A DNA stretch of 34,123 nt from assembly GCA_021801705.1 (NCBI GenBank), contig JAJYXP010000030.1, forward strand, positions 1-34,123. Reading direction: 5' to 3'. A program made the translations under genes and the position numbers. This DNA is from Pseudomonadota bacterium (lineage in GTDB: Bacteria; Pseudomonadota; Gammaproteobacteria; Burkholderiales; Sulfuricellaceae). This document shows positions 17,712-26,613 of this stretch, piece by piece; position 1 is the first letter of the stretch, and each line of letters opens with the position of its first letter. Below the pieces are notes generated by a model, which saw only the letters and a program-made list of their open reading frames with translations, did no database searches and was not told the DNA's origin.

Positions 17712-18737
17712 AATATTGGTGATGAAGTAGCACTCGTGGGTGCAGTAACAGCGCTGGTCGCGGATGGCGCGCATGGTCGTGCCGGCCTTTTCCGAGCGCA
17801 GGATTTTCCGCACGTCGTAGTCGTATGCCCGGACGTTGCCGAGACTCTCCGCGAGCATCTCGCAGGGATACGCCTCGCCGTTCTCTGTTAGCACCAGGTT
17901 CAGTCTCCCGGCATAGCACGGGATGAGCCTTCTTTGCTCAAGCAGGGTACGGTGGATCAGGCGGCGCTGCAGGATGTCCTGGGCCGCCTTCAGGCGCGCG
18001 CCGCGGAAGCGGTAGGTCGGCGCCGCCCGGTTGCGCAGATTCGCGGCCAGTTTGCCGATGGCCTGCTCGTATTTCGCGTGATCCACTTCCTTGTGGCTCG
18101 CGTCCGCCAGGTGGCCGCGTACCAGGGAGATGGTATGGGTACGGATATGTTTCAGGCCCTGCACGAATTCGATGATTTCATCCATCTGATCCTGGTTCTC
18201 GGAACAGAAAACGGTATTTATGCCGAGTTCAAGATTGGGATGGTCGTCCAGCAGTCCGGTAAGCCGGTGGTAGGTCTGCATGGCCTTGTCGAAGCCGCCG
18301 GGGGTGCGACGCAGCGCATCGTGCGCCACGCTCACGCCGTCGAGCGAGAGTTTGACGACGACGATGCTGTTGCCGCAGTCGCGCAGAATCTGCGCCGTGC
18401 GCTCGTGAATCAATTCCGGCAGCAGGCCATTGGTGGGATAAAGCATGATCGCCGGGCGGTTCTGCCGGTAGAAGACCCGGCTGATTTCAACCAGATCCTT
18501 TCTTAAAAAGATTTCGCCGCCGGAAAAGGCGAGCCACAGCAGCGGCCCCAGCGAGCGGGAGAGCTTGCGGATCTCCTCCAGCGACAGCTCGCTGGCGTCG
18601 GGTTCCGCCGCCTCGGCGCTTTGCAGATAAAAGCAGAACGGGCACCGGGCGTTGCACTTGCGGGTGACAAAGAAGGTGAGCTGGATGGGCTGGCGCTTCC
18701 AGGGGATCGAGCCGGCATGGCGTAGCCACGAATACAT
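17658..18737 (-). CDS. Radical SAM protein with SPASM-like C-terminal cysteines
   Basis: A 359-residue radical SAM enzyme. Cys28, Cys32 and Cys35 form the CX3CX2C motif (CNARCPFC), followed by FSGGEIFLRKDLVEI as the SAM-binding GGE block. Near the C-terminus CYAG, YPCEM and CYCTHEC give a cluster of cysteines like the SPASM/twitch auxiliary cluster, as in enzymes that modify peptides or other bulky substrates. The ATG at 18737 is preferred because it overlaps the stop of the GT2 gene by one base (TGATG); the frame stays open upstream but in antisense to that gene. The 3' end runs 54 bases into the convergent B12 radical SAM gene. Substrate unknown. Confidence 0.88.
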   Translation of the reverse strand: MYSWLRHAGSIPWKRQPIQLTFFVTRKCNARCPFCFYLQSAEAAEPDASELSLEEIRKLSRSLGPLLWLAFSGGEIFLRKDLVEISRVFYRQNRPAIMLYPTNGLLPELIHERTAQILRDCGNSIVVVKLSLDGVSVAHDALRRTPGGFDKAMQTYHRLTGLLDDHPNLELGINTVFCSENQDQMDEIIEFVQGLKHIRTHTISLVRGHLADASHKEVDHAKYEQAIGKLAANLRNRAAPTYRFRGARLKAAQDILQRRLIHRTLLEQRRLIPCYAGRLNLVLTENGEAYPCEMLAESLGNVRAYDYDVRKILRSEKAGTTMRAIRDQRCYCTHECYFITNILFNPRMYPALAREYLRL

Positions 18738-19741
18738 CAGTGTTTCCCGCTGAACGGGCCAAGGTTTCGGAAATGGAGCGTTAACCCGGCAACGGCGCCG
18801 GCGGCCACGGCCACGGGATAGAGCAGCAGGTAATACAGCGTTGCCATGACCGCAAAGCCTGAACCTTCGGCGCGGTGGAACGCGAGGAGCAGCCCCCGGC
18901 TTTTGAACAGATTGAACGCGAGCGCCAGGGACATGAGCGCCAGGAGCGCCGGCTTCCCGCTCAGAAAATAGCCGGGCAGCAACAGGCCGTTGAAAACGTA
19001 GGCGCACACGTTGACCTTGAGCTCCACCGAGGCGGTACCCGAATCCGCCAGCAGGTCCCGGTTCCCGATGGCGTAGCAGGTCCAGTACGTCGATTTGACA
19101 AAGGCATTGCGCAGCGACCGGAACAGCGAATAATCAAAGATATGCTGCACCTGGATGGCGGGGTTCATCACCAGCCGGCAACCGGCGCGGCGCAGCCGGT
19201 GGCTGAATTCCACGTCTTCCATGATCGGCAGCGGGCCTTCTGCGAAACCCCGGTGCCTGCGGAAGGTGTCCGCGTCCATGGCCAGTGCGTGGGTGGCGAT
19301 GTAATCGGCCGCCGGCGCGTGCCTGGTTTCAAAGTAATTGATGAAAACCGACTGAAAGCGGCTGCAGAAGCGCCGGTCGTATGGCGCCACCGTGTATGTG
19401 CCGCCCACGATTGTCCCCGGACCTTCGGCCGCCAGAGTTTTGACCGCCAGGGCAAGGGTATCGTCCTGTAGCAGGCAGTCGGCGTCCGTGAAGAAAAGTA
19501 TGGCGCCGCGGCCATGCTGCGCTCCCATGTTTCTTGCCAGGGCCGCGCCGCCGTGTTTCGAAAGCCGCACCAGCTTGCATGGATATCGCATAATCGCGGT
19601 GATGGAATTGTCTTGCGAATCGTCGTCCGCCACGATGACTTCGAAATTGTCATGGCGCGATGCCAGGGCGGCTTCCAGGCATTTTCCTATTGTGGTTCCG
19701 CCGTTGCGGTTGGGGATAATGACCGAGACGAGGTTTTCCAT
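18737..19741 (-). CDS. Family 2 glycosyltransferase with C-terminal membrane segments
   Basis: A 334-residue GT-A-fold enzyme. ENLVSVIIPNRNGGTTIGKCL opens the nucleotide-sugar domain, VIVADDDSQDNS is the next loop, and FFTDADC holds the metal-binding Asp86/Asp88. MEDVEFSHRLRRAG is the later ED motif. Two or three hydrophobic helices follow near the C-terminus (about 255-330), so it is membrane-attached with the active site in the cytoplasm. Start: ATG at 19741, right before the catalytic domain; an in-frame TTG 17 codons upstream is less likely. No clear Shine-Dalgarno. It is divergent from the rhodanese gene, with the shared palindrome copy B between them, and is coupled to the radical SAM gene. 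The sugar and acceptor are not known. Confidence 0.88.
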   Translation of the reverse strand: MENLVSVIIPNRNGGTTIGKCLEAALASRHDNFEVIVADDDSQDNSITAIMRYPCKLVRLSKHGGAALARNMGAQHGRGAILFFTDADCLLQDDTLALAVKTLAAEGPGTIVGGTYTVAPYDRRFCSRFQSVFINYFETRHAPAADYIATHALAMDADTFRRHRGFAEGPLPIMEDVEFSHRLRRAGCRLVMNPAIQVQHIFDYSLFRSLRNAFVKSTYWTCYAIGNRDLLADSGTASVELKVNVCAYVFNGLLLPGYFLSGKPALLALMSLALAFNLFKSRGLLLAFHRAEGSGFAVMATLYYLLLYPVAVAAGAVAGLTLHFRNLGPFSGKH

Positions 19742-19848
19742 TGTCGGATGCTGAAAGATGCAATATTCCGCTTCAAGCGGGTGAACGGGCAAGAACTGCG
19801 GAAATTCTCACTTACTCAGACTCACCCGGCCGTTTCTCGATTTGCTGC

Positions 19849-19872
19849 AAAATGATGCAAATACATCATTTT
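19849..19872. promoter_or_regulatory. Shared operator-like palindrome, copy B
   Basis: AAAATGATG-CAAATA-CATCATTTT, a 9-bp perfect inverted repeat with a 6-bp spacer, is a near copy of the palindrome at 9924-9943. It lies about 107 bases before the GT2 start on one side and about 280 before the rhodanese on the other. AT-rich sequence at 19885-19920 (with TTGTTA at 19890) may be the plus-strand promoter. Confidence 0.7.
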
Positions 19873-19940
19873 CATCGACAAGTAATCATTGTTAACTACT
19901 ATATCACATAGCAATACAAATTATTCTCCATAAGAGGTGC

Positions 19941-20122
19941 ATGCCATGCTGTGCGACCTGCGCCAGAGAATGGGGAGACGGCCAGGTACGGTGGAATCCG
20001 CACGGCCACATGTACAAAAGCTGTTTCAACCGTGCGGACGGCCGCACGGGAGGGTTTTTAAGTGTAGCACCGGGTGCCTCCAGCCATGGCACCGCTGGTT
20101 TGGCTTGGCGCTGGAGGCGTAG
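19941..20122 (+). other. Leader region with possible Cys-containing leader ORF
   Basis: Two overlapping start codons, ATG 19941 and ATG 19946, follow TAAGAGG (19931-19937). The second ATG has the better spacing (8 bases) and reads MLCDLRQRMGRR..., 58 residues to 20122. The first ATG reads MPCCATCAREWGDG... with four Cys in the first 28 codons, but only three bases separate it from the Shine-Dalgarno. I cannot tell which, if either, is translated. Neither belongs to a family I know. The segment also holds the competing hairpins at 19998-20049. Confidence 0.35.
19998..20059 (+). promoter_or_regulatory. Attenuator-like pair of competing hairpins before the rhodanese gene
   Basis: CCGTGCGG (20030-20037) can pair either with CCGCACGG upstream (19998-20005, 24-nt loop) or with an identical CCGCACGG downstream (20042-20049, 4-nt loop). 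The second hairpin is followed by GAGGG and then TTTTT (20055-20059), so it is an imperfect terminator. Mutually exclusive stems in a leader that lies between an operator and a structural gene are the layout of an attenuator. Confidence 0.45.
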
Positions 20123-20152
20123 TGGGATATTCCAAAACGATGGGGGTGAGCT

Positions 20153-21178
20153 ATGAACAAGCGCTATAACAAATGGGAAATCTGCAGGGCCGGAATGCTG
20201 CCGGTTTTTTTTCTGTGCGCCGGGATCGGGACGGCCTACGCGGATCGCGTGATCGTGGACACGGACTACGTTCTTAAGCACAAGGACAAGCACGGCGTCG
20301 TGCTGGTGGATGCACGCGGGGCGTCGGATTACAAGAAGGGGCTCATTCCGGGCGCCGTTGTCCTTGGTGAAAAGCCCGGGGCGGTGGGCCTCCGGGACGT
20401 GGATGCGCGCATCCTGCCGGTGAAGAAACTCGAGAAAATCCTGGGAGATGCCGGGCTGACACGCGAGAACGAGATCATCGTGTATGGGGCCAAGGGCGAC
20501 ACGGGGCCGACGGTGGTGTTCTGGATCCTCGAATACCTGGGGGCGGAGAAGGCCAAGGTCTATATGGGGGGGATGGATGACTGGACAGCAGCCAAAAACC
20601 CCGTGACGAACGAGGCGCGCAAACTTCCTGCCGCGCACTTCACCGCCAAGGTGCAGGCGGACCGCCTGGCCACGACGGACTATGTCAGGAAAAACCTGCA
20701 GAACAAGGAAATTCAGTTCCTCGATTCGCGGACCGGGAAGGAGTATGAGGGAGACGACATCCGGGCGCTCCGTGGCGGACATATCGCGGCGGTCAACCAT
20801 GTCAACATCCCTTATGAGCAGGCCTGGAAGGATCCCGAGGCGGCGAAAAAGTTAGCCGAGAAGACGGTCAAAGACCGCGAGGGCATGACCTTGAAGGACC
20901 CTGCGGCGCTCAAGGAACTCTATAAGGGGGTGGACCCCAAGAAGGAAGTGGTAGCCTATTGCCAGACCGGCACGCGCTCCACCTATGTCTATACCGTGCT
21001 GCGGGATATGGGGTATCAGAAGGTCCGCAACTACGATGATTCGTGGATCGTGTGGGGCTCGGACCTGAATATGCCGGCCAGGAACGTGAGCTATTACGAC
21101 TTCGTCAAGGTGAATGCGGCCATGAAGCGGCTTGATGCGCTGGAGAAACAGCTTGAGGCGATAGCGCCCAAGAAATAG
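20153..21178 (+). CDS. Exported tandem-domain rhodanese (sulfurtransferase)
   Basis: A 341-residue protein with a signal peptide (1-30, cleavage after TAYA), so periplasmic. Two rhodanese domains follow: the first (about 31-155) has YGAKGDTG in place of an active-site loop and lacks the catalytic Cys; the second (about 165-310) has YCQTGTRS with Cys270 as the persulfide nucleophile. This inactive/active arrangement is normal for thiosulfate sulfurtransferases. The last 30 residues form a charged helix. A purine-rich GGGGGTGA precedes the ATG. It stands alone behind copy B of the operator and a leader with competing hairpins. Likely to act on thiosulfate or other sulfane sulfur outside the inner membrane, ahead of the YeeE/YedE importer. 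Confidence 0.92.
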   Translation: MNKRYNKWEICRAGMLPVFFLCAGIGTAYADRVIVDTDYVLKHKDKHGVVLVDARGASDYKKGLIPGAVVLGEKPGAVGLRDVDARILPVKKLEKILGDAGLTRENEIIVYGAKGDTGPTVVFWILEYLGAEKAKVYMGGMDDWTAAKNPVTNEARKLPAAHFTAKVQADRLATTDYVRKNLQNKEIQFLDSRTGKEYEGDDIRALRGGHIAAVNHVNIPYEQAWKDPEAAKKLAEKTVKDREGMTLKDPAALKELYKGVDPKKEVVAYCQTGTRSTYVYTVLRDMGYQKVRNYDDSWIVWGSDLNMPARNVSYYDFVKVNAAMKRLDALEKQLEAIAPKK

Positions 21179-21328
21179 CCGGGCGACTATGGTAACGAAT
21201 TAGATCGGCGTGAAGCTATTTCGCCCCGGCTGGCATCCGCCAGACGGGGCGTTGCCGTTCTGGAAGGAAAGAAGGCCGCATCTCCTGTGGTCAGTGCGAA
21301 ACGGTTTGGCCGGAAAAGGCAATCCCAC

Positions 21329-21520
21329 AAGTCGCCGGTTCGAGAGTTGTCCCCGCCGCATGCTGACCAATCCCGACAGCCCTTCAGCCCGATAACATTC
21401 GACGATCCGTCGCACTTGACGTGGTGTGAGCCCCAGCATCTTCGCTGCTTCATCCCGGCTTGTCTTATCCTCTTCCAGCAAGCCCGATGCCTGGGTTCGA
21501 TTCGCTTCCTTCCGGCTCAT
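21329..21520 (-). pseudogene. Remnant of an ISNCY-type transposase N-terminus
   Basis: About 64 codons encode a helix-turn-helix like that of ISNCY-family transposases: MSRKEANRTQ, then DEAAKMLGLTPRQVRRIVECYRAEGLSGLV and the closing block SNRRL. After SNRRL the frame (open to 21200) no longer matches a transposase, and the catalytic DDE part is missing. The frame is also open four codons upstream (to 21532). It is a truncated insertion-sequence fragment at the right edge of the island. The rest of 21179-21720 holds no other gene. Confidence 0.72.
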
Positions 21521-21620
21521 TAATTCCCCCATTTCAAAACATCCGCCGCTATTTTTAACAAGAAGAGATTAATCCCCAGCGGACATGACTGTTTTGCGCT
21601 AACACAATTTTCCTGCGCAG

Positions 21621-21649
21621 TGGCCTGGGTTGCGCTGGCATGCTAAAAT
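21621..21649 (+). promoter_or_regulatory. Probable gyrA promoter with extended -10 box
   Basis: TGCTAAAAT (21641-21649) is an extended -10 box. The region 17 bp upstream (TGGCCT) is a poor -35, as is usual for extended -10 promoters. It lies about 70 bases before the gyrA start. Confidence 0.5.
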
Positions 21650-21720
21650 TGCGCACATTTTGTTCTTGTGCCCTTTGGGTATTCGCATATCAATTTAGCT
21701 GGTAGAACTTAAAATATTCC

Positions 21721-24273
21721 ATGGATCAATTTGCCAAAGAAACGCTCCCGGTAAGCCTCGAAGAAGAAATGCGCCGCTCCTATCTCGATTATGCCATGAG
21801 CGTGATCGTGGGGCGGGCGCTGCCGGACGTACGCGACGGCCTGAAGCCGGTGCACCGGCGCGTGCTGTTTGCGATGCACGAACTGTCCAACGACTGGAAC
21901 AAGGCCTACAAGAAATCGGCGCGTATCGTCGGTGATGTGATCGGTAAATACCACCCTCACGGCGACACCGCGGTGTACGACACCATCGTGCGCATGGCGC
22001 AGGATTTCAGCCTGCGCTACCCGCTGGTGGACGGCCAGGGCAATTTCGGCTCGGTCGACGGCGACAACGCCGCCGCGATGCGCTACACCGAGATCCGCAT
22101 GGCGCGCATTGCCCACGAGCTGCTCGCCGATCTCGACAAGGAAACGGTGGATTTCGGCCCGAACTACGACGGTTCCGAGCACGAGCCGCTGGTCCTGCCG
22201 TCGAAGATCCCCAACCTGCTGATTAACGGCAGCTCCGGTATCGCGGTGGGCATGGCGACCAACATCCCGCCACACAATCTTAACGAGGTGGTGGATGCCT
22301 GCCTGAAACTGCTCGAAGATCCGGAGACCGGCGTTGAAGAGCTGATCGAGATCGTGCCGGCACCGGATTTCCCGACGGCCGGCATCATCTACGGCACCGC
22401 CGGTGTCAAGGACGGCTATCGCACTGGCCGCGGCCGGGTGGTGATGCGTGCCCGCGCCCATTTCGAGGATATCGACAAGGCCGGCGGCAGGCAGGCCATC
22501 ATCGTGGACGAGCTGCCCTACCAGGTGAACAAGGCCAACTTGCTGATCAAGATCGGCGAGCTGGTGCGCGAGAAGAAAATCGAAGGCATTTCCGACTTGC
22601 GCGACGAGTCGGACAAATCCGGCATGCGCATGGTGATCGAGCTGAAGCGCGGCGAAGTGCCGGAGGTGGTGCTGAACAACCTGTACAAGCAGACGCAGAT
22701 GCAGGATACCTTCGGCATGAACATGGTGGCGCTGGTGGACAACCAGCCGCGCCTGCTCAACCTGAAGCAGATGCTCGATGCCTTCCTGCGCCACCGCCGC
22801 GAGGTGGTGACGCGGCGCACCGTGTTCGAGCTGCGCAAGGCGCGCGAACGCGGCCACATCCTGGAAGGCCTGGCGGTGGCATTGTCCAATGTGGACGAGG
22901 TGATTGCCCTGATCAAGGCGGCGCCTACGCCGGCCGCTGCCAAGCAGGGGTTGATGGAGAGGGTCTGGCGCTCGCCGCTGGTGGAGGAGATGCTGCAGCG
23001 GACGGCGGCCGACGCTTCCCGCCCGGACGGGCTGGCACCCGAGTTCGGCCTGACCGGACAGGGTTACCGCCTTTCCGACACCCAGGCCCAGGCGATCCTG
23101 GAGTTGCGCCTGCAGCGCCTGACCGGCCTGGAGCAGGACAAGATCGTGTCCGAATACAGGGAAGTGATGGAGAAGATTGCCGATCTGCTCGACATACTCG
23201 CCAGACCCGAACGTATCACCGAAATTATCGTCCAGGAGCTGACCGCGATCAAGGCGCAGTTCGGCGACCAGCGCCGCAGCGAGATCGTCGTTCACGCCCA
23301 GGATTTGAGCATGGAAGATCTGATCACGCCGCAGGACATGGTGGTCACCTTGTCACACGGCGGCTACATCAAGTCCCAGCCGCTGGAGGACTACAGCGCC
23401 CAGAAGCGCGGCGGGCGCGGCAAGCAGGCGACGGCGATGAAGGAGGAGGATTTCATCGAGAAGCTGTTCATCGCCAACACCCACGACTACATCCTGTGTT
23501 TCTCCAACCGTGGCCGGGTCTACTGGATCAAGGTCTACGAAGTGCCGCAGGGCAGCCGGGGCTCGCGCGGCAAGCCTATCGTCAACATGCTGCAACTGGA
23601 AGAAGGCGAGAAAATCAACGCCATCCTGCCGGTCAAGGAATTCGATGACGGCCATTTCATCTTCATGGCGACCGCCAGCGGCATCGTCAAGAAGACCCCG
23701 CTTTCCGATTTCTCGCGCCCGACCAAGCGCGGCATCATCGCCATCAATCTCGACGAGGACGATTACCTGATCGGCGTGGATATTACCGATGGCCAGCACG
23801 ACGTGATGCTTTTCTCCGACGGCGGCAAGGCGGTGCGCTTCGAAGAGAGTGATGTTCGCGCTACCGGACGTGTCTCGCGCGGCGTAATCGGCATGCGTCT
23901 GGCCAAGGGAAAGCAGGTGATTTCCCTGCTGGTGGCGCAGAACGAGACCCAGTCGGTGCTCACCGCCACCGAGAACGGCTACGGCAAGCGCACGTCGATC
24001 ACGGAGTATACCCGCCACGCGCGCGGCACCCAGGGCATGATCGCGATCCAGACCACGGAGCGCAACGGCAAGGTGGTGGCCGCGACACTGGTGAACGCGG
24101 AAGACGAAATCATGCTGATTACCACCGGCGGCGTGCTGATCCGCACACGGGTCAGGGAGATTCGCGAGATGGGCCGCGCCACCCAGGGCGTGACCCTGAT
24201 TAACCTCGACAAGGGCGAAAAGCTGGTAGGCCTGGAAAAAGTGGTGGAAGCGGAAGAAGCGGGAGAAGAGTGA
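21721..24273 (+). CDS. gyrA: DNA gyrase subunit A
   Basis: The 850-residue breakage-reunion subunit of gyrase, which with GyrB introduces negative supercoils. The N-terminus begins with the conserved [34 protein letters not shown] block. The catalytic Tyr122 lies in [11 protein letters not shown]. The quinolone-determining loop reads [10 protein letters not shown] with Thr83 and Asp87. The C-terminal beta-pinwheel carries the GyrA box (QKRGGRG, about residue 560). Length is normal. No clear Shine-Dalgarno. It begins the conserved supraoperon gyrA-serC-pheA-hisC-aroF-tyrA-aroA-cmk-rpsA-ihfB. Confidence 0.98.
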   Translation: MDQFAKETLPVSLEEEMRRSYLDYAMSVIVGRALPDVRDGLKPVHRRVLFAMHELSNDWNKAYKKSARIVGDVIGKYHPHGDTAVYDTIVRMAQDFSLRYPLVDGQGNFGSVDGDNAAAMRYTEIRMARIAHELLADLDKETVDFGPNYDGSEHEPLVLPSKIPNLLINGSSGIAVGMATNIPPHNLNEVVDACLKLLEDPETGVEELIEIVPAPDFPTAGIIYGTAGVKDGYRTGRGRVVMRARAHFEDIDKAGGRQAIIVDELPYQVNKANLLIKIGELVREKKIEGISDLRDESDKSGMRMVIELKRGEVPEVVLNNLYKQTQMQDTFGMNMVALVDNQPRLLNLKQMLDAFLRHRREVVTRRTVFELRKARERGHILEGLAVALSNVDEVIALIKAAPTPAAAKQGLMERVWRSPLVEEMLQRTAADASRPDGLAPEFGLTGQGYRLSDTQAQAILELRLQRLTGLEQDKIVSEYREVMEKIADLLDILARPERITEIIVQELTAIKAQFGDQRRSEIVVHAQDLSMEDLITPQDMVVTLSHGGYIKSQPLEDYSAQKRGGRGKQATAMKEEDFIEKLFIANTHDYILCFSNRGRVYWIKVYEVPQGSRGSRGKPIVNMLQLEEGEKINAILPVKEFDDGHFIFMATASGIVKKTPLSDFSRPTKRGIIAINLDEDDYLIGVDITDGQHDVMLFSDGGKAVRFEESDVRATGRVSRGVIGMRLAKGKQVISLLVAQNETQSVLTATENGYGKRTSITEYTRHARGTQGMIAIQTTERNGKVVAATLVNAEDEIMLITTGGVLIRTRVREIREMGRATQGVTLINLDKGEKLVGLEKVVEAEEAGEE

Positions 24274-24304
24274 TTTTGACCATGTGTAGAGTATGGAAAA
24301 ACCT

Positions 24305-24366
24305 CACCACGAATGACACAAATGTTCACGAAGTTTCACGAATAAATTCGAGTGCATTCGTGGTTA
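24305..24366. repeat. Palindromic intergenic repeat of short units (CACGAATG type)
   Basis: In the gyrA-serC gap, CACCACGAATGACACAAAT (24305-24323) is inverted as ATTCGAGTGCATTCGTGGTTA (24345-24365) with a few mismatches, around a centre that repeats TTCACGAA twice. It is of the same architecture as the elements at 5577 and 28741. Confidence 0.65.
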
Positions 24367-24393
24367 ATAATTTTTAGCTTATATTCAAGTGCT

Positions 24394-25476
24394 ATGGAAC
24401 GAATTTGCAATTTCAGCGCCGGCCCGGCCGCGCTGCCGCAGGAGGTGCTGGAGCAGGCGCGCGACGAACTGCTGAACTGGCACGGCTGCGGCATGTCGGT
24501 GATGGAAATGAGCCATCGCGGCAAGGAGTTCACTGGCGTCATCGAGCAGGCCGAGGCCGATTTGCGCGAGTTGCTTGCCATTCCCGCCAACTACAAGGTG
24601 CTGTTTCTGCAGGGCGGCGCAACGCTGCAATTCGCGCAGGTGCCGATTAACCTGCTGGGCGGACGTTCCGCCGATTACCTGGTGACCGGCGCCTGGTCGC
24701 AAAAGGCCTACAAGGAAGCGCAGCGCTTCGGCGCGGTGCGCTGCGCGAGTTCGACCGAAGATACCGGATTCAATCGGCTGTTCGCGCCCGGCGAGATCAA
24801 CCTCGATCCCGGCGCCGCCTACCTCCACGTCTGCACCAACGAAACCATACATGGCGTCGAAGTCCATGACTGCGCGACTCTGCAGGCGTCCGTGCCGCTG
24901 GTTGCGGATATGAGCTCGCATATCCTTTCCCGCCCGGTGGACGTGGCCAAATACGGCCTGATCTACGGCGGTGCGCAGAAGAACGTCGGCCCCGCCGGGC
25001 TGACGCTGGTGATCGTGCGCGAAGACCTGCTCGGCCACGTCATGCAGGGCATGCCCACCATGCTCGACTACCGGGTTCATGCCGAAAACGGCTCGATGCT
25101 CAATACCCCGCCGACCTTCGCCATTTACATGGCCGGGCTGGTTTTTCAGTGGCTCAAGCGGCAGGGCGGCCTGGCGGAGATGGAGCGAGTCAACATCGAG
25201 AAGGCAAAGCTGCTGTATGACGCCATCGATGCCAGCGCGCTTTACCGCAATCCGGTCGAGCCGGCCAGCCGCTCGCGCATGAATGTGCCGTTTACGCTAG
25301 CTCGCCCCGAGCTAGATGGCGCCTTCCTCGCCGAAGCCAAGGTGCGCGGGTTGGCGGGACTCAAGGGCCACAAGTCGGTGGGGGGCATGCGTGCCTCTCT
25401 CTACAATGCCGTGTCGCTGGAAGGTGTCAAGATTCTGGTAAATTTCATGCGCGAGTTCGAACAAAAAAATGGCTGA
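24394..25476 (+). CDS. serC: Phosphoserine aminotransferase
   Basis: A 360-residue class V aminotransferase that converts 3-phosphohydroxypyruvate to phosphoserine, and acts in pyridoxal phosphate synthesis. The start [15 protein letters not shown] is the family's N-terminus, so ATG 24394 is chosen; the frame is open 14 codons further upstream, into the repeat region. The PLP-binding Lys196 lies in [11 protein letters not shown]. The end [18 protein letters not shown] is typical. Its 3' end overlaps pheA by eight bases. Cytoplasmic. Confidence 0.97.
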   Translation: MERICNFSAGPAALPQEVLEQARDELLNWHGCGMSVMEMSHRGKEFTGVIEQAEADLRELLAIPANYKVLFLQGGATLQFAQVPINLLGGRSADYLVTGAWSQKAYKEAQRFGAVRCASSTEDTGFNRLFAPGEINLDPGAAYLHVCTNETIHGVEVHDCATLQASVPLVADMSSHILSRPVDVAKYGLIYGGAQKNVGPAGLTLVIVREDLLGHVMQGMPTMLDYRVHAENGSMLNTPPTFAIYMAGLVFQWLKRQGGLAEMERVNIEKAKLLYDAIDASALYRNPVEPASRSRMNVPFTLARPELDGAFLAEAKVRGLAGLKGHKSVGGMRASLYNAVSLEGVKILVNFMREFEQKNG

Positions 25477-26539
25477 CGAACTACAGCGGCACCGCGACGG
25501 CATCGACGCGATCGACGCAGAGATTCTCAAGCTCGTCAATCAGCGCGCCGAGCATGCCAAGGCGATCGGGGCGCTGAAGAATGGCGCGGTTTACCGCCCC
25601 GAGCGCGAGGCGCAGATCTTGCGCCGGATCAAGGAGCGCAATCCCGGGCCATTATCGGATGAAACGGCGGCGCGCCTGTTCCGTGAAATCATGTCGGCCT
25701 GCCTGGCGCTGGAGAAGCCGCTTTCGGTGGCCTTCCTCGGGCCACAGGGTACGTTTACACAGGCGGCTGCAATCAAGCATTTCGGGCACGCCGCCAAGAC
25801 CCTGACTTGCTCTTCGATCGACGAGGTTTTCCGCCAAGTCGAGGGCGCCAACGTCGATTACGGTGTGGTGCCGGTGGAGAATTCCACCGGCGGTGCGGTG
25901 GGTACTACCCTGGATCTACTGCTGGAAACGCCGCTCAAAGTTTGCGGCGAAGTGGTGTTGCGGGTGCACCAGCATTTGTTGAGAAAATCGGGTGGACTCG
26001 ATAATATCAAAATCGTCTATTCCCATGCGCAATCTTTCGCCCAATGCCACGAATGGCTGAACAAAAATCTGCCCGATGTGAAGCGTGTTAGCACCGAGAG
26101 CAATGCCGAGGCGGCCAGGATGGCTGCGGAAGACGGTAGTGCTATTGCTGCGGCAATCGCCGGAGAAGCCGCGGCCGAGCCATATGGGCTGCAAGTGATG
26201 GCATGGAACATCGAGGACGAGCCGAACAATACCACGCGCTTTTTGGTGATTGGCCAGCACGATGCCGCGCCTTCCGGGCGCGACAAGACTTCCCTGCTGA
26301 TGTCGGCGAAGAACCGTCCGGGTGCGGTGCTCGAACTGCTCGCGCCGCTGGCGCGACATGATGTGAGCATGACCAAGCTGGAATCTCGCCCGTCGCGCAT
26401 GAGACTGTGGGAATACGTGTTTTTCGTCGACATCGAGGGCCATCACCAAGACGGCAAAGTGGCTAAAGCACTGGCCGAGCTGAGCGACAAGGCGGCTTTT
26501 CTGAAAATTCTCGGTTCCTATCCCGTGGCAGTCTTATAG
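25469..26539 (+). CDS. pheA: Bifunctional chorismate mutase/prephenate dehydratase
   Basis: A 356-residue enzyme of phenylalanine synthesis. Residues 1-85 form the AroQ chorismate mutase helix bundle ([26 protein letters not shown]). The prephenate dehydratase domain (about 92-270) begins [14 protein letters not shown] and contains VPVENSTGG and the catalytic T256-R257-F258. The C-terminal ACT domain (about 280-356) with KLESRPSR would bind phenylalanine for feedback inhibition. It overlaps serC by eight bases. It is followed by a 74-bp gap before hisC. Confidence 0.97.
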   Translation: MADELQRHRDGIDAIDAEILKLVNQRAEHAKAIGALKNGAVYRPEREAQILRRIKERNPGPLSDETAARLFREIMSACLALEKPLSVAFLGPQGTFTQAAAIKHFGHAAKTLTCSSIDEVFRQVEGANVDYGVVPVENSTGGAVGTTLDLLLETPLKVCGEVVLRVHQHLLRKSGGLDNIKIVYSHAQSFAQCHEWLNKNLPDVKRVSTESNAEAARMAAEDGSAIAAAIAGEAAAEPYGLQVMAWNIEDEPNNTTRFLVIGQHDAAPSGRDKTSLLMSAKNRPGAVLELLAPLARHDVSMTKLESRPSRMRLWEYVFFVDIEGHHQDGKVAKALAELSDKAAFLKILGSYPVAVL

Positions 26540-26613
26540 AAGACAAGCTTTAACTCCCTCAAGAATCGGCGTATCCTAACCGCTTTAAATTTCCCGTTCA
26601 GCCTACTTCGACA

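Noticed and set aside
20153-21178. Missing catalytic Cys in the first rhodanese domain as a defect
   Set aside because: Tandem rhodaneses normally have an inactive N-terminal and an active C-terminal domain; Cys270 is present.
21967-21969. Thr83 in GyrA as a quinolone-resistance change
   Set aside because: Thr at this position is the normal residue in many proteobacteria, and Asp87 is unchanged, so it does not show resistance.
21709-23295. Long antisense open frame opposite gyrA
   Set aside because: Shadow of gyrA in GC-rich DNA; no start signals and no recognised motif.
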